Assembly (NCBI GenBank): GCA_030746635.1
Contig: JASLMH010000018.1
Location: forward strand, 1-40,330
DNA: 40,330 nt
Source of the DNA: Alphaproteobacteria bacterium
Lineage (GTDB): Bacteria > Pseudomonadota > Alphaproteobacteria > GCA-2731375
Direction: 5' to 3'
Shown piece after piece: positions 1 to 9,981 of the stretch (the stretch's first letter is position 1; each line of letters begins with the position of its first letter). Both the position numbers and the translations under genes were made by a program. The notes under the pieces were generated by a model. That model had not been told where the DNA came from. It did no database searches and saw only the letters and a list, made by a program, of their open reading frames with translations.

Positions 1-2181
1 CGATCGATCGACGTCGCGGCGGCGCGCGCGGCCCCCGGCGTGCTCGCCGTATGGACCGGCGCCGACGTGGCCGCCGACGGCCTCGGCGACATGCCCTGTC
101 TGGCCGCCAACCTGGTGCCTCTGGCCAGGCCGGACGGCGCGCCGATCTTCCAGCCGCCGCGCCCGGCGCTGGTGCGGGACAAGGTCGCCTTCGTCGGCGA
201 CTATGTCGCCCTGGTGGTGGCCGAAAGCCGGAGCCAGGCCCGGGACGCGGCCGAACTGATCGAGGTCGACTACGAGGAGCTACCCCAGAACGTCCACACC
301 GCCGCCGCCAGCGATGGCGCGCCGGGGGTGTGGGACGATTGCCCGGACAACATCTGCTTCCGCCTGGAAATGGGCGATGGGACGGCGGTCGAGGCAGCGT
401 TCGCGGCGGCGGACCACGTCACCCGCCTAGAGCTGCCGATGCCGCGGGTCGCCGTCAATGCCATGGAGCCCCGGGCCGCCCTGGGCGCCCATGACCCCTA
501 CGAGGACCGCTATACGCTCTATTCCGGCAACCAGTTCCCACACGACATGCGCGCCTGGATGGCCGAAGCGGTGCTGGGCGTGCCGGAAAGCCATCTGCGT
601 ATCGTCAGCCCCGACATGGGCGGCTCCTTCGGATTGCGCGCAAATATCTTCCCGGAGCTGCCGCTGGTGCTCTGGGCGGCGAAGAAGCTCGGCCGGCCGG
701 TTAAATGGACCAACGAGCGTTCGGACGGCATCCTCGACGAACAGGCCCGGGATTTCATCATGACCGTCGAGCTGGCGCTGGACGGCGACGGCCGCTTCCT
801 GGCCCTGCGGGTGCGCAATCTGGCCAACCTGGGCGCCTATCTGTCAAACTTCGGGCCGCTGCCGGCGTTCGGCAACCTGGGCGGCGTCGCGGGCCCCTAT
901 CTGACACCGGCGATCCATGCCGAGGTGCTGGGCGTCTTCACCAACACCTCCCCGACCGGGCCCTACCGCGGCGCCGGCCGGCCGGAAGCCACCTCGGCCA
1001 TCGAACAGGCGATCGACCTGGCGGCCCGCGAACTCGGCATCGACCGGGTGGCGCTGCGCCGGCGCAACATCATTCCGCCCGATGCCATGCCGTACCAGAC
1101 CGCCCTGACCTACAACTACGATTGCGGCGAGTTCGAGCGCAACATGGACCGCGCCCTGGAACTGGCCGACGCCGCCGGTTTCGAGGCGCGCCGGAGCGAG
1201 GCCCGCGCCGCCGGCCGGCTGCGCGGCCTCGGCCTGGCCAACTCCGTGGAGCAAGCCGGCGGCATGTTCGACGAGGGCAGCGAAATCCGCTTCGACCGCC
1301 AGGGCAACGCCACCATCTTGATGGGCACCCATTCCCATGGCCAGGGCCACGAGACGGTGTTCCGGCAGCTATTGTCGGACCAGCTCGGCCTCGACTTCGA
1401 AGCCATGCGCTATGTCCAGGGCGACACCGACCTGGTGCCCTATGGCCATGGCACCGGCGGCTCGCGGGTCGCGGCCCTGGGCGGCAGCGCGGTGCTGGCG
1501 GCGGCCGGCAAGATCATCGACAAAGGCCGGCTGATCGCCGCCCATAGTCTGGAGGTGCCGGAGGTCGATATCGAGTTCGCCGACGGCTGCTTCACCGTCG
1601 TCGGCACCGATCGCTCGCTGAGTTTGCAGCAGATCGCCGCCATGGCCTTCGACCCGGCGCGACTGCCCGAGGGCATGGATTCGGGCCTGTCGGGCTTCGC
1701 CACCTTCAAGGCACCCGGCCCCACCTTCCCGAACGCCTGCCATATCGCCGAGGTGGAGATCGATCCCGAGACCGGGATGGTCCGGATCCTGCGCTACGTC
1801 TCGGTCGATGACGTCGGCACGGTGATGAACCCGGCCTTGTTGAAAGGCCAATTGCACGGCGGCATCGTCCAGGGTGCGGGGCAAATCCTGGGCGAGCGGG
1901 TCCTTTGGGACGATGGCGGCCAGGTGCTGACCGGCTCGTTCATGGACTACCAGATGCCCCGGGCCGACGAGATGCCGCTGTTCGAGATCGAGAGCAACCC
2001 GGTGCCGAGCCCGCGCAACCCGCTCGGCATCAAGGGTGCCGGCGAGGCCGGCACGGTCGGCGCCGTCGCCTGCCTGACCAGTGCCGTGCTCGACGCCCTG
2101 GCGCCGCTGGGCATCCGCGAACTGGAGATGCCGGCGACGCCTGAGCGTGTGTGGCGGGCGATTCGGGAGGCTGAGGACTGA
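1..2181 (+). CDS. Xanthine dehydrogenase/CO-dehydrogenase-like molybdopterin-binding large subunit (5' end missing)
   Basis: This is the C-terminal 726 residues of a molybdenum hydroxylase large subunit, which binds the molybdopterin cytosine dinucleotide cofactor and oxidises its substrate with water. The frame is open from base 1, and the residues before the first possible start (GTG at 40) already fit the family, so the true start lies upstream of the window. Visible motifs are GGSFGLRAN (first Mo-pterin loop), PYRGAGRPEA, SHGQGHETVFRQ and, near the C-terminus, GIKGAGEAGT, whose Glu is the expected catalytic base. PYRGAGR resembles the form-II CoxL signature AYRGAGR rather than the form-I signature of true aerobic CO dehydrogenase, so the substrate is probably a purine, aldehyde or other heterocycle. 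The FAD and 2Fe-2S subunits are not in the window and may lie upstream. The family is clear; the substrate is unknown. Confidence 0.9.
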   Translation, partial: RSIDVAAARAAPGVLAVWTGADVAADGLGDMPCLAANLVPLARPDGAPIFQPPRPALVRDKVAFVGDYVALVVAESRSQARDAAELIEVDYEELPQNVHTAAASDGAPGVWDDCPDNICFRLEMGDGTAVEAAFAAADHVTRLELPMPRVAVNAMEPRAALGAHDPYEDRYTLYSGNQFPHDMRAWMAEAVLGVPESHLRIVSPDMGGSFGLRANIFPELPLVLWAAKKLGRPVKWTNERSDGILDEQARDFIMTVELALDGDGRFLALRVRNLANLGAYLSNFGPLPAFGNLGGVAGPYLTPAIHAEVLGVFTNTSPTGPYRGAGRPEATSAIEQAIDLAARELGIDRVALRRRNIIPPDAMPYQTALTYNYDCGEFERNMDRALELADAAGFEARRSEARAAGRLRGLGLANSVEQAGGMFDEGSEIRFDRQGNATILMGTHSHGQGHETVFRQLLSDQLGLDFEAMRYVQGDTDLVPYGHGTGGSRVAALGGSAVLAAAGKIIDKGRLIAAHSLEVPEVDIEFADGCFTVVGTDRSLSLQQIAAMAFDPARLPEGMDSGLSGFATFKAPGPTFPNACHIAEVEIDPETGMVRILRYVSVDDVGTVMNPALLKGQLHGGIVQGAGQILGERVLWDDGGQVLTGSFMDYQMPRADEMPLFEIESNPVPSPRNPLGIKGAGEAGTVGAVACLTSAVLDALAPLGIRELEMPATPERVWRAIREAED

Positions 2182-2192
2182 TCAGACTGGTA

Positions 2193-2219
2193 GATGCCCG
2201 GGTCGAGCCCGGGCATGAC
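2193..2219. repeat. Intergenic palindrome, REP-like, left unit
   Basis: A near-perfect palindrome with arms ATGCCCGGG and CCCGGGCAT around TCGAG, read on the minus strand as GTCATGCCCGGGCTCGACC and onward. The type is common between genes in alphaproteobacteria. It lies 11 bases after the stop of the molybdenum enzyme and probably folds as an RNA hairpin ending that transcript. Confidence 0.7.
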
Positions 2220-2246
2220 ATAACGTGTTGTATTGCTTGCCTAATT

Positions 2247-2277
2247 CGTCATTGCCGGACTTGATCCGGCAATCCAT
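2247..2277. repeat. Intergenic palindrome, REP-like, right unit
   Basis: A second palindrome, CGTCATTGCCGGACTTGATC followed by CGGCAATCCAT, with arms ATTGCCGGA and TCCGGCAAT. It has the same GTCAT-stem-CTTGA-stem architecture as the unit at 2193-2219 but the opposite orientation, so the two form a BIME-like inverted pair between convergent genes. It ends 19 bases from the stop of the gamma-glutamyltransferase gene and can act as its terminator. Confidence 0.7.
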
Positions 2278-2296
2278 GGCACTGCTGGCGACCGCC

Positions 2297-3907
2297 CTAA
2301 ACCTGTGCCGCCATGCCGTCGCCGGAGGGGTCGGCGCCGCCGTCGAGCTGGCCGTCGACGATGCGGATGCCGTGCACCGTCGGCATCATGTAGCTGAAGG
2401 CGTGACGCTGGGTCGGGTAGCCGCGGGACTGCAATTCGCGCTCGGTCGAGCGCAGGATCCGGTTGGTCACCTCGATGGTGTCCGAGGTCGCCGTGAAGCG
2501 CGGCGCCGAGACGGCCTGCTGCGCCGTCATGCCGAAATCGATCACGTTGAGGATCGCCTGCAGGTTGCCCATGGTGATGGTCGTGCCGCCGGGCGAGCCG
2601 ACCAGGAAGAACGGCCGGTGGTCCTTGAAGACGATGGTCGGCGACATCGCCGAGAAGCGCGCCTTGCCCGCCGCCAGCGAGCCGGCATGGCCCGGGCGTG
2701 GATCGAACACCATCATGCAGTTGTTGTACATGAAGCCGAGGCCGTCGGTGACGACGCCGCCGCTGGAGCCGAGCGAATGGGTCATCGACACGCAGTTGCC
2801 CGCCGTATCGGCGACGCAGATATGGGTGGTCTCCTTGCTTTCGCTGCCGCCCGGATTCATCCGCGGCACCCGGGTCTTCTCGCCGCCCTTGATGCGCTCG
2901 GCCATGCGCGCGGCATAGTCCTTCGAAGTCAATTCGTCGAAGGGGATGTCGAAGAACCTGGGATCGCCCATCCGTTGGTCCTTGTCGACGGTGGCGATCT
3001 TCATCGCCTCGGACACCGTGGCGACGTAGTCGGGCGAGTTGTGGCCCATCGCCGCCAGGTCAAAGTTCTCCAGGATATTCAGCATCACCACGATCATCAG
3101 GCCGCCGCCGGGCGGCTGGTTGGTCGCCACGTCATGACCGCGATAGTTGGTCCACAGCGGCGCCACCTCCTCGGTCTCGCAGGCGGCGAGATCGTCGAGG
3201 GTGATCAGGCCGCCGTTGGCGCGCATGTCGGCATCGATCCGTTGGGCGATCTCGCCGCCGTAGAAATCCTCGACGCCCTCCTTGGCGATCCGCCGATAGG
3301 TCCGCCCCATGTCCGGGTTGCGCAACATCTCGCCGATGCCGTACAGCGAGCCGTCCGCCTTGGTGTAGATCCTGGCGGTGGCGGAATGGTCGGTCAGGCC
3401 GCGAATGCGGGCGATGCGCCCGTGCTCCGGCCCCCGGGTCCAGAAACCGTAGACATGCGGCCGCACGGGAAAGCCGTCCTCGCAATAGGCGATGGCCGGC
3501 TCGATCATCCGCGCCAGGGAACCCGTGCCGAAGCGCCTCAGGGCCTCGTCGAAGGCCTTGATGGTCAACGGCGTCGTCGTCGCCTGATAGCCGACCTCGT
3601 TGACCTCGCCCTTGAGTACGAAGCCGAAACCGTCGTCGCACTCGCGGACGATCAGGTCTTGCCACATCTCCGGCCGGGTGGCACCGGGCGCGCGGCCGTG
3701 AAAATCGATGCAGGTGTGAACGCCTTTGTCGGCCAGGTAGAGCTGCATCGAGCCGAAGCCGGCGATGCCGCACATCTGCGGATCGACCGCCGTCTGCACC
3801 AGGGCCGCGCCGATCGCCGCGTCGACGACGTTGCCGCCGTCGACGAGTATATCCAGCCCCGCCTCCACCGCCTCGGGCTGCGGTGCCGAAACCATGCCAT
3901 GTGTCAT
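2297..3907 (-). CDS. ggt: Gamma-glutamyltransferase family protein
   Basis: A 536-residue N-terminal-nucleophile hydrolase of the gamma-glutamyltransferase family, which cleaves or transfers gamma-glutamyl groups (glutathione) or acts on related acyl amides. The autocleavage and nucleophile site is TTHICVAD (Thr360 by the chosen start). It is followed by MTHSLGSSGG and by GSPGGTTITMGN, which forms the oxyanion and substrate pocket. The N-terminal part has the family pattern G(MV)SAPQPEAVEAGLDIL and GNVVDAAIGAAL. The start at MTHGMVSAP has GGGTGAG about 6 bases upstream; the open frame runs further upstream but that part looks non-coding. There is no signal peptide, unlike classical periplasmic GGT, so a cytoplasmic acylase-like role is possible. 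The substrate cannot be decided from sequence alone. Confidence 0.88.
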   Translation of the reverse strand: MTHGMVSAPQPEAVEAGLDILVDGGNVVDAAIGAALVQTAVDPQMCGIAGFGSMQLYLADKGVHTCIDFHGRAPGATRPEMWQDLIVRECDDGFGFVLKGEVNEVGYQATTTPLTIKAFDEALRRFGTGSLARMIEPAIAYCEDGFPVRPHVYGFWTRGPEHGRIARIRGLTDHSATARIYTKADGSLYGIGEMLRNPDMGRTYRRIAKEGVEDFYGGEIAQRIDADMRANGGLITLDDLAACETEEVAPLWTNYRGHDVATNQPPGGGLMIVVMLNILENFDLAAMGHNSPDYVATVSEAMKIATVDKDQRMGDPRFFDIPFDELTSKDYAARMAERIKGGEKTRVPRMNPGGSESKETTHICVADTAGNCVSMTHSLGSSGGVVTDGLGFMYNNCMMVFDPRPGHAGSLAAGKARFSAMSPTIVFKDHRPFFLVGSPGGTTITMGNLQAILNVIDFGMTAQQAVSAPRFTATSDTIEVTNRILRSTERELQSRGYPTQRHAFSYMMPTVHGIRIVDGQLDGGADPSGDGMAAQV

Positions 3908-4043
3908 GCTGAACTCACCCGTTACCTTGGTGGACGCCGCGACCGGCCGATCCCGGTCGAACCTCCAAACCGTCAAACTCCCAGGCCATGTTAGCCCATG
4001 CGGAAAGTGCGGAAAGGGGTCAGTGCGGCCGCAGGGACGCCGT

Positions 4044-4994
4044 TCAGATGCGGCCGCCCGTGATCGGCAAATGGCCCTCGTTGCCCTGGGCCAAATGATA
4101 TGCCTGGTTGAAGACCATGTAGGAGCCGCAGCGCGGGCAATCGACGTCATTGCCGTAGCAGCAAAAGGTGCGTTCGAAACTGCTCTTTTCGCCCATGTAG
4201 AGCGGCAGCGCCTTGCGCAACTGGCACTTCCCGCCGTTTTCGCCGATAGAGTCCATGCAGACCTCCGACATCATCATCTCAAGTGCCCCGATGTGCGACT
4301 TGATCAGGCCGGGATAGCTGCGTTTGAGGGCGATGAGACGCTCGACCACGCGGTCGCGTTCGCCAAGATCGTGCCAAACCAGCGGGCTCTGGTCGTCACG
4401 GGTGGGCACATAGAAAGTGAAGGCAAGACCCGAGATGGGCCAGTCCTTGACCTCCTCGACGAAGGCCTCGAGGTGCGCCTCGTTCTGCTTGGTCAGCACC
4501 ATCTGCACGATGACCGAGGTGCCGTCGGCCGGATCGCGTTCAAAGATGGCCTGCTTGACCTTCTGGAACACGCCTTCGCCGCGGATGGCGTCATTGGGGC
4601 CTTCCGGCCCGTCCAGCGAAACCGTGACCCCGTGGCCCGGCACCGAAGGAATGCCGTAGGTGCCGTTGGTGACGATGGAGCATTTCTCGAACAGCTTCAT
4701 GGCCTTGAGCACCAGTTCCTTTCGGATCATCGGCTCGCCGCCCACGAACAGCATCGATCTGATGCCGTGCTTGTCCCTGAGCCGGCGCAACTGGTGCAGC
4801 ATGGTGGCGTCGTCCATCTTGTCGCGCGGTGAGTTGGGATTGTCGTCGCGGAAGACGAAGCAGTGGCTGCATTTCAGATTGCAGCTGTTGGTGACGAGGA
4901 CCTGCGCTTCCACATAGCTGCCCTGGCCGAAATCGGTCGGCTCCCTGAGTTCGCTCTCCGACCTGGCCTTCCTCACCCCAGCGTTCGCGCCCAT
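4044..4994 (-). CDS. Radical SAM protein with cysteine-rich C-terminal tail
   Basis: A 316-residue radical SAM enzyme. The [4Fe-4S]-SAM motif CNLKCSHC is at Cys38/Cys42/Cys45, preceded by the beta-1 strand VEAQVLVTNS. The SAM-binding GGEP motif is at 85-88, and VTVSLDGPEG near 123-132 fits the barrel strand that carries SxDG in PqqE/MoaA-like proteins. The C-terminal part carries Cys246, Cys257, Cys278-Cys279, Cys286 and Cys289 (FCCYGNDVDCPRCG), which suggests a second Fe-S cluster or zinc site of SPASM or twitch type. The start at 4994 has GGAGG 5 bases upstream. An alternative ATG at 5057 (preceded by AGGGG) would add 21 residues of low complexity. No known pathway partner or obvious precursor peptide lies next to it, so the reaction is unknown. 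Confidence 0.85.
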   Translation of the reverse strand: MGANAGVRKARSESELREPTDFGQGSYVEAQVLVTNSCNLKCSHCFVFRDDNPNSPRDKMDDATMLHQLRRLRDKHGIRSMLFVGGEPMIRKELVLKAMKLFEKCSIVTNGTYGIPSVPGHGVTVSLDGPEGPNDAIRGEGVFQKVKQAIFERDPADGTSVIVQMVLTKQNEAHLEAFVEEVKDWPISGLAFTFYVPTRDDQSPLVWHDLGERDRVVERLIALKRSYPGLIKSHIGALEMMMSEVCMDSIGENGGKCQLRKALPLYMGEKSSFERTFCCYGNDVDCPRCGSYMVFNQAYHLAQGNEGHLPITGGRI

Positions 4995-5121
4995 ATTCGC
5001 CTCCCTGCGTGGCCCGGCCGGGGACGACTCCCCAGTTCCAGGCCCGAAATAATCCATTTACCGCCCCTTCCGAGGGCCGTCCATGGCAATCAAGATTACC
5101 GAATCTGCGGGCCAAAGACAC

Positions 5122-5179
5122 ATCTCGCATCCGAGGTATCTTCAAAGAAGGACTTTCGCGTGCGAGATAGTGACTTTCG
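5122..5179. promoter_or_regulatory. Repeat cluster upstream of the radical SAM gene
   Basis: Upstream of the radical SAM gene, in a stretch less GC-rich than its surroundings, there is an 8-bp inverted repeat ATCTCGCA/TGCGAGAT (5122-5129 and 5161-5168) and an 8-bp direct repeat GACTTTCG (5151-5158 and 5172-5179). The direct repeats are 21 bases apart, about two helical turns, as in many operators. A regulator site is inferred, not shown. Confidence 0.3.
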
Positions 5180-5222
5180 GGTCTATTTTGAAATCTCGGC
5201 GGCCATCGAGTTAGGTCGGGTC

Positions 5223-5258
5223 TAGCGCCACCTCGACCGAACCTTTGGCGAGGCGCTA
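5223..5258 (-). terminator. Stem-loop after the VOC gene
   Basis: TAGCGCC (5223-5229) pairs with GGCGCTA (5252-5258), and TCG (5233-5235) pairs with CGA (5249-5251) across a 3-base bulge. It lies 13 bases beyond the stop of the minus-strand VOC gene. No T-run follows it, so it may be only a weak or factor-dependent terminator. Confidence 0.35.
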
Positions 5259-5270
5259 AGCGTCCACAAC

Positions 5271-5672
5271 CTAGCCGCCGCCGGCCCAAGCCGGATCCAG
5301 GAAGCTCTGGAACTCCAGCAGGTAACCATTTGGGTCGCGGGCGAAGAAGCAGTAGACGTTGAAGTCTTCGTGTCGTTCCGGCGGCCCCTCGGTGGCGCCG
5401 CCGCGCGCGCCTAGCCAGTCGTACCAGGCATCGACGCCGCCCGGGTCCGGCGCCACCATGGTCAGAACCACACCCTTCGGCTCCACCCAGCGGCCGGGGC
5501 GGGCGGTGCAGACGCCGATGAAGGCGTCGGCCGAGGTGGCGAAGATGCGGCAGGCTCCCTGGTCCAGCACCTGTTCCAGGCCCAGGACGTCCCGGTAATA
5601 GGCGGCGGTGCCGTCCAGGTCCGCCGTGTACACCCAGGTGATCTGCTGGGCGATGGTGGGTCGATCCGTCAT
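5271..5672 (-). CDS. VOC (glyoxalase/bleomycin-resistance/dioxygenase) family protein
   Basis: A 133-residue single vicinal-oxygen-chelate domain protein. The paired beta-alpha-beta-beta-beta modules are visible: ITWVYTADLDGTAAYYRDVL at the N-terminus, GVVLTMVAPD in the middle, and VYCFFARDPNGYLLEFQSFL at the C-terminus, where DPNGYLLEFQ supplies the usual metal-ligand Glu. Such proteins include lyases, dioxygenases and resistance proteins, so no reaction can be assigned. The start at MTDRPTIAQQ has GGGGGAG about 8 bases upstream; the longer open frame above it is a shadow of the plus-strand gene at 5751. It lies upstream of the radical SAM gene on the same strand, but a 276-base gap with a stem-loop argues against one operon. 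Confidence 0.8.
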   Translation of the reverse strand: MTDRPTIAQQITWVYTADLDGTAAYYRDVLGLEQVLDQGACRIFATSADAFIGVCTARPGRWVEPKGVVLTMVAPDPGGVDAWYDWLGARGGATEGPPERHEDFNVYCFFARDPNGYLLEFQSFLDPAWAGGG

Positions 5673-5750
5673 GCCGCAACTCCCCCGAAAACTCCCTGAT
5701 TGACCTATGCCCCCAACATGCCATGTTCCGCCCCGGCAAAGGTGGACAAT

Positions 5751-6839
5751 ATGGATCCGTTGACACAAGCGGTGCTGGGCGGCGCCATCGGCCAGGCGGT
5801 GTTTCACCGACCCCTGGGCCGCCGCGCCTTCGTGGCTGGCGCCCTGGCCGGCCTGCTGCCGGACATCGACGTGATCTACCAGGTCGATCAATGGTCGGCC
5901 TGGCGGCACCACCGCGGCATCACCCATTCCCTGTGGTTCGGGCCGGTGCTGGGGCCGCCGCTCGGCTGGGCGTTGTGGCGCTACTATCGCTGGCGGGATC
6001 GGCGGGCCGGCCGGCGGGACCAGGCCGACCCGGACGGCCGGCGGCAATTGTCGGCTTTGATCTGGGTCGTGCTCCTGGGGCTGTTCACCCATCCCCTGCT
6101 CGACCTGATGACGCCCTATGGCACCCAGTTGCTGGCGCCGTTCAGCGACCATCGCTTCGCCTTCAACGCCATGGCGATCATCGATCCCCTCTATACCCTG
6201 CCGCTGCTTATCGCCGGCCTGCTGGGGCTGATCTGGCCGGAGCGGCGGCGGCGGGCGGTGCGGGCGGCGGCCCTGGCGCTGCTGCTGTCGAACGCTTTCC
6301 TGGCCTATTCCTGGTGGTGGAACCACCGGGTGGAGGAAATTGCCGACGCCCAGTTGACGGCCAACGGCGTCAGAGGGATCGAGGTCACCGCCTATCCGAC
6401 GATCTTCCAGACCTTCCTGCGCCGCATCGTCGCCGTCAGCGACGACCGGGTGCGGGTCGGCTTCCATACCCCGTTCAACGACGTGCCGATCCGCTGGCGC
6501 GGCTACCGCCCCGCGGCGCATCCCCTGATCCTGCAGTTCGACGATTCGCCGGAGGGGCAATTGCTGCGCTGGTTCGCCATGGACCAGGTGGCCCACATCG
6601 TCACCGCCACCGCCGGCGGTGATTTGTTGCAGGCCTACGACATCCGCTACGGCCTGCCGGGCGACCCGCGCCAGGGGCTATGGGGTATCCGGGTGCTGTA
6701 CGGCGGCGACGGCGCGGTTCTGGAACCGGCCCGGCGTTTCAGCATCGATCGCGGCGATGCCCTGAACGATAACCTGGCGCGCCTGTGGTGGGGCATCATC
6801 GGCGACGTTCGCGGCGGCTTCCTGGTGGGCGATGACTGA
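5751..6839 (+). CDS. Membrane-bound metal-dependent hydrolase family protein (YdjM/DUF457-like)
   Basis: A 362-residue inner-membrane protein. The N-terminus MDPLTQAVLGGAIGQAVF, then GALAGLLPDIDVI and HHRGITHSL, is the signature of the YdjM/DUF457 family, in which Asp and His residues are thought to bind metal. Several hydrophobic segments follow (about 25-60, 100-125, 140-170 and 180-195), then a soluble C-terminal half of about 165 residues. The biochemical role of the family is poorly defined. The ATG at 5751 is preceded by GGTGGA. The gene overlaps the next gene, an aminotransferase, by 8 bases, so the two are probably translated together. Confidence 0.8.
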   Translation: MDPLTQAVLGGAIGQAVFHRPLGRRAFVAGALAGLLPDIDVIYQVDQWSAWRHHRGITHSLWFGPVLGPPLGWALWRYYRWRDRRAGRRDQADPDGRRQLSALIWVVLLGLFTHPLLDLMTPYGTQLLAPFSDHRFAFNAMAIIDPLYTLPLLIAGLLGLIWPERRRRAVRAAALALLLSNAFLAYSWWWNHRVEEIADAQLTANGVRGIEVTAYPTIFQTFLRRIVAVSDDRVRVGFHTPFNDVPIRWRGYRPAAHPLILQFDDSPEGQLLRWFAMDQVAHIVTATAGGDLLQAYDIRYGLPGDPRQGLWGIRVLYGGDGAVLEPARRFSIDRGDALNDNLARLWWGIIGDVRGGFLVGDD

Positions 6840-8007
6840 TCAGCGGTTCGGTCACCAAATGCGGCCCTTGTGGCCGCTGGAGGCGGGGGCCGTGTACCTC
6901 AACCACGGCACCGTCGGCGTCACCCTGAGGGCGGTGCTGGCGGCACAGGCGGAGATCCGCGACGAGATCGAACGGCAGCCGGCCCGCTTCATGCTGCGCG
7001 AGGTCAAGGATCGGCTGCGCGCCGCCGCCGAGCGGGTGGCCGGGGTGCTGGGCGGCCAGGGCCGGGACTATGTCTTCACCGACAACGCCACCACCGGCAT
7101 CAACGCGGTGCTGCGCTCGACCCCGCTTCGGCCCGGCGACGAGGTGCTGGTCACCGATCATACCTACGGCGCCGTGCGCAACGCCGCGGCCTATGCCTGC
7201 CGACAGGCCGGCGCCACCCTGCGGACGGCGGAGATCCCCTTCCCCCTGGCCGACGAAGAATCCGCCATCGCGCCGATCCGCGAGGCCCTGAGCGTGAACA
7301 CCCGTCTCGCCATCCTGGATCACATCACCTCGGAGACCGCCATCGTGCTGCCGCTGCGGCGGCTGGTGGAGCTCTGCCACCAGGCCGGCGCCAGGGTGCT
7401 GGTGGACGGCGCCCATGCGCCTGGCACCATCGATCTGGATATCCCCGGCCTTGGGGCGGACTGGTACGCGGCCAATCTGCACAAATGGCTGTTCGCGCCG
7501 CGCGGCTGCGGCGTGCTGTGGGCGGCCGAGGACGTCCAGTCGGACCTGCATCCGGCGGTGGTGTCCTGGCGCCTGGACGAAGGCTTCACCGCCGAGTTCG
7601 ACTGGACCGGCACCCGTGACCCCAGCCCGTTCCTGAGCTTCCCGGCGGCGGCGGATTTCATGGCCGAACTGGGCTGGCCGGCGGTGCGCGACCACAACCA
7701 CCAACTGGCCAACGATGCCGCCCGGATGCTGGCCGAACGTTTTGGTGGGACCGTCGGGGCGCCGACGGCGATGACCGGCGTCATGGCCCTGGCGCCGCTG
7801 CCCGAACGCTTCCCGGCCAACCGCGAGTTGGCTCAGGCGTTACGCGAGGAATTGCTGTACAAGCAGCAGATCGAGGTCCACCTGGCCCCCTGGGCCGGGC
7901 GGATCTGGGCCCGCTTGGCGGCCCAGGTGTATTGCGAGATGGCGGATTTCGAACGGCTGGCGGTGGCGATCGAGGACCTGGCCGGCGACGATGCCCTGGT
8001 GAATTGA
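6832..8007 (+). CDS. Class V aminotransferase-fold PLP enzyme (isopenicillin-N-epimerase-like)
   Basis: A 391-residue pyridoxal-phosphate enzyme of aminotransferase class V, the group that includes cysteine desulfurases, isopenicillin N epimerase and selenocysteine lyase. Family landmarks are VYLNHGTVGVTL near the N-terminus, FTDNATTGINAVL (phosphate-binding region), the cofactor-contacting Asp192 in VLVDGAHAPG and the Schiff-base Lys218 in NLHKWLFAPRG. NLHKW followed by PRGCGVLW fits the epimerase-like subgroup better than NifS or SufS. There is no mobile-loop cysteine pattern typical of desulfurases. It overlaps the preceding membrane-protein gene by 8 bases and is followed after 18 bases by the acyl-CoA dehydrogenase. 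Substrate unknown. Confidence 0.85.
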   Translation: MTDQRFGHQMRPLWPLEAGAVYLNHGTVGVTLRAVLAAQAEIRDEIERQPARFMLREVKDRLRAAAERVAGVLGGQGRDYVFTDNATTGINAVLRSTPLRPGDEVLVTDHTYGAVRNAAAYACRQAGATLRTAEIPFPLADEESAIAPIREALSVNTRLAILDHITSETAIVLPLRRLVELCHQAGARVLVDGAHAPGTIDLDIPGLGADWYAANLHKWLFAPRGCGVLWAAEDVQSDLHPAVVSWRLDEGFTAEFDWTGTRDPSPFLSFPAAADFMAELGWPAVRDHNHQLANDAARMLAERFGGTVGAPTAMTGVMALAPLPERFPANRELAQALREELLYKQQIEVHLAPWAGRIWARLAAQVYCEMADFERLAVAIEDLAGDDALVN

Positions 8008-8025
8008 GCGAACGGGAGTTCCGAG

Positions 8026-9873
<1,848 letters not shown>

Positions 9874-9876
9874 AGG

Positions 9877-9968
9877 TAATTTCGGGGACAGGATACTTAA
9901 TTACGACGAAGGCCGCGGCCAGTTGGCTTGAGCATTGGGCGTAATTAAGTTTCCTGTCCCCAAAATTA
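9877..9968. repeat. 92-bp inverted-repeat element, copy 1
   Basis: The 28-base arms (9877-9904 and 9941-9968), built on GGGGACAGGATACTTAATTA, are inverted copies with two mismatches around a 36-base centre. The same 92-bp element occurs at 22450-22541 in the opposite orientation. It sits between the convergent acyl-CoA dehydrogenase and trpE(G) genes, 3 and 13 bases from their stops, so it should also fold as a two-way hairpin terminator. It encodes nothing. Size and arms fit a MITE or a REP-type element moved by a transposase acting in trans. Confidence 0.85.
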
Positions 9969-9981
9969 TGCGCTCACCGCC

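Noticed and set aside
2225..3994. A 589-codon plus-strand open frame opposite the gamma-glutamyltransferase
   Set aside because: It is antisense to a well-supported enzyme gene and starts inside the intergenic palindrome pair.
6796..7704. A 302-codon minus-strand frame opposite the class V aminotransferase
   Set aside because: It is a shadow of a gene with intact PLP-binding residues and has no protein motif of its own.
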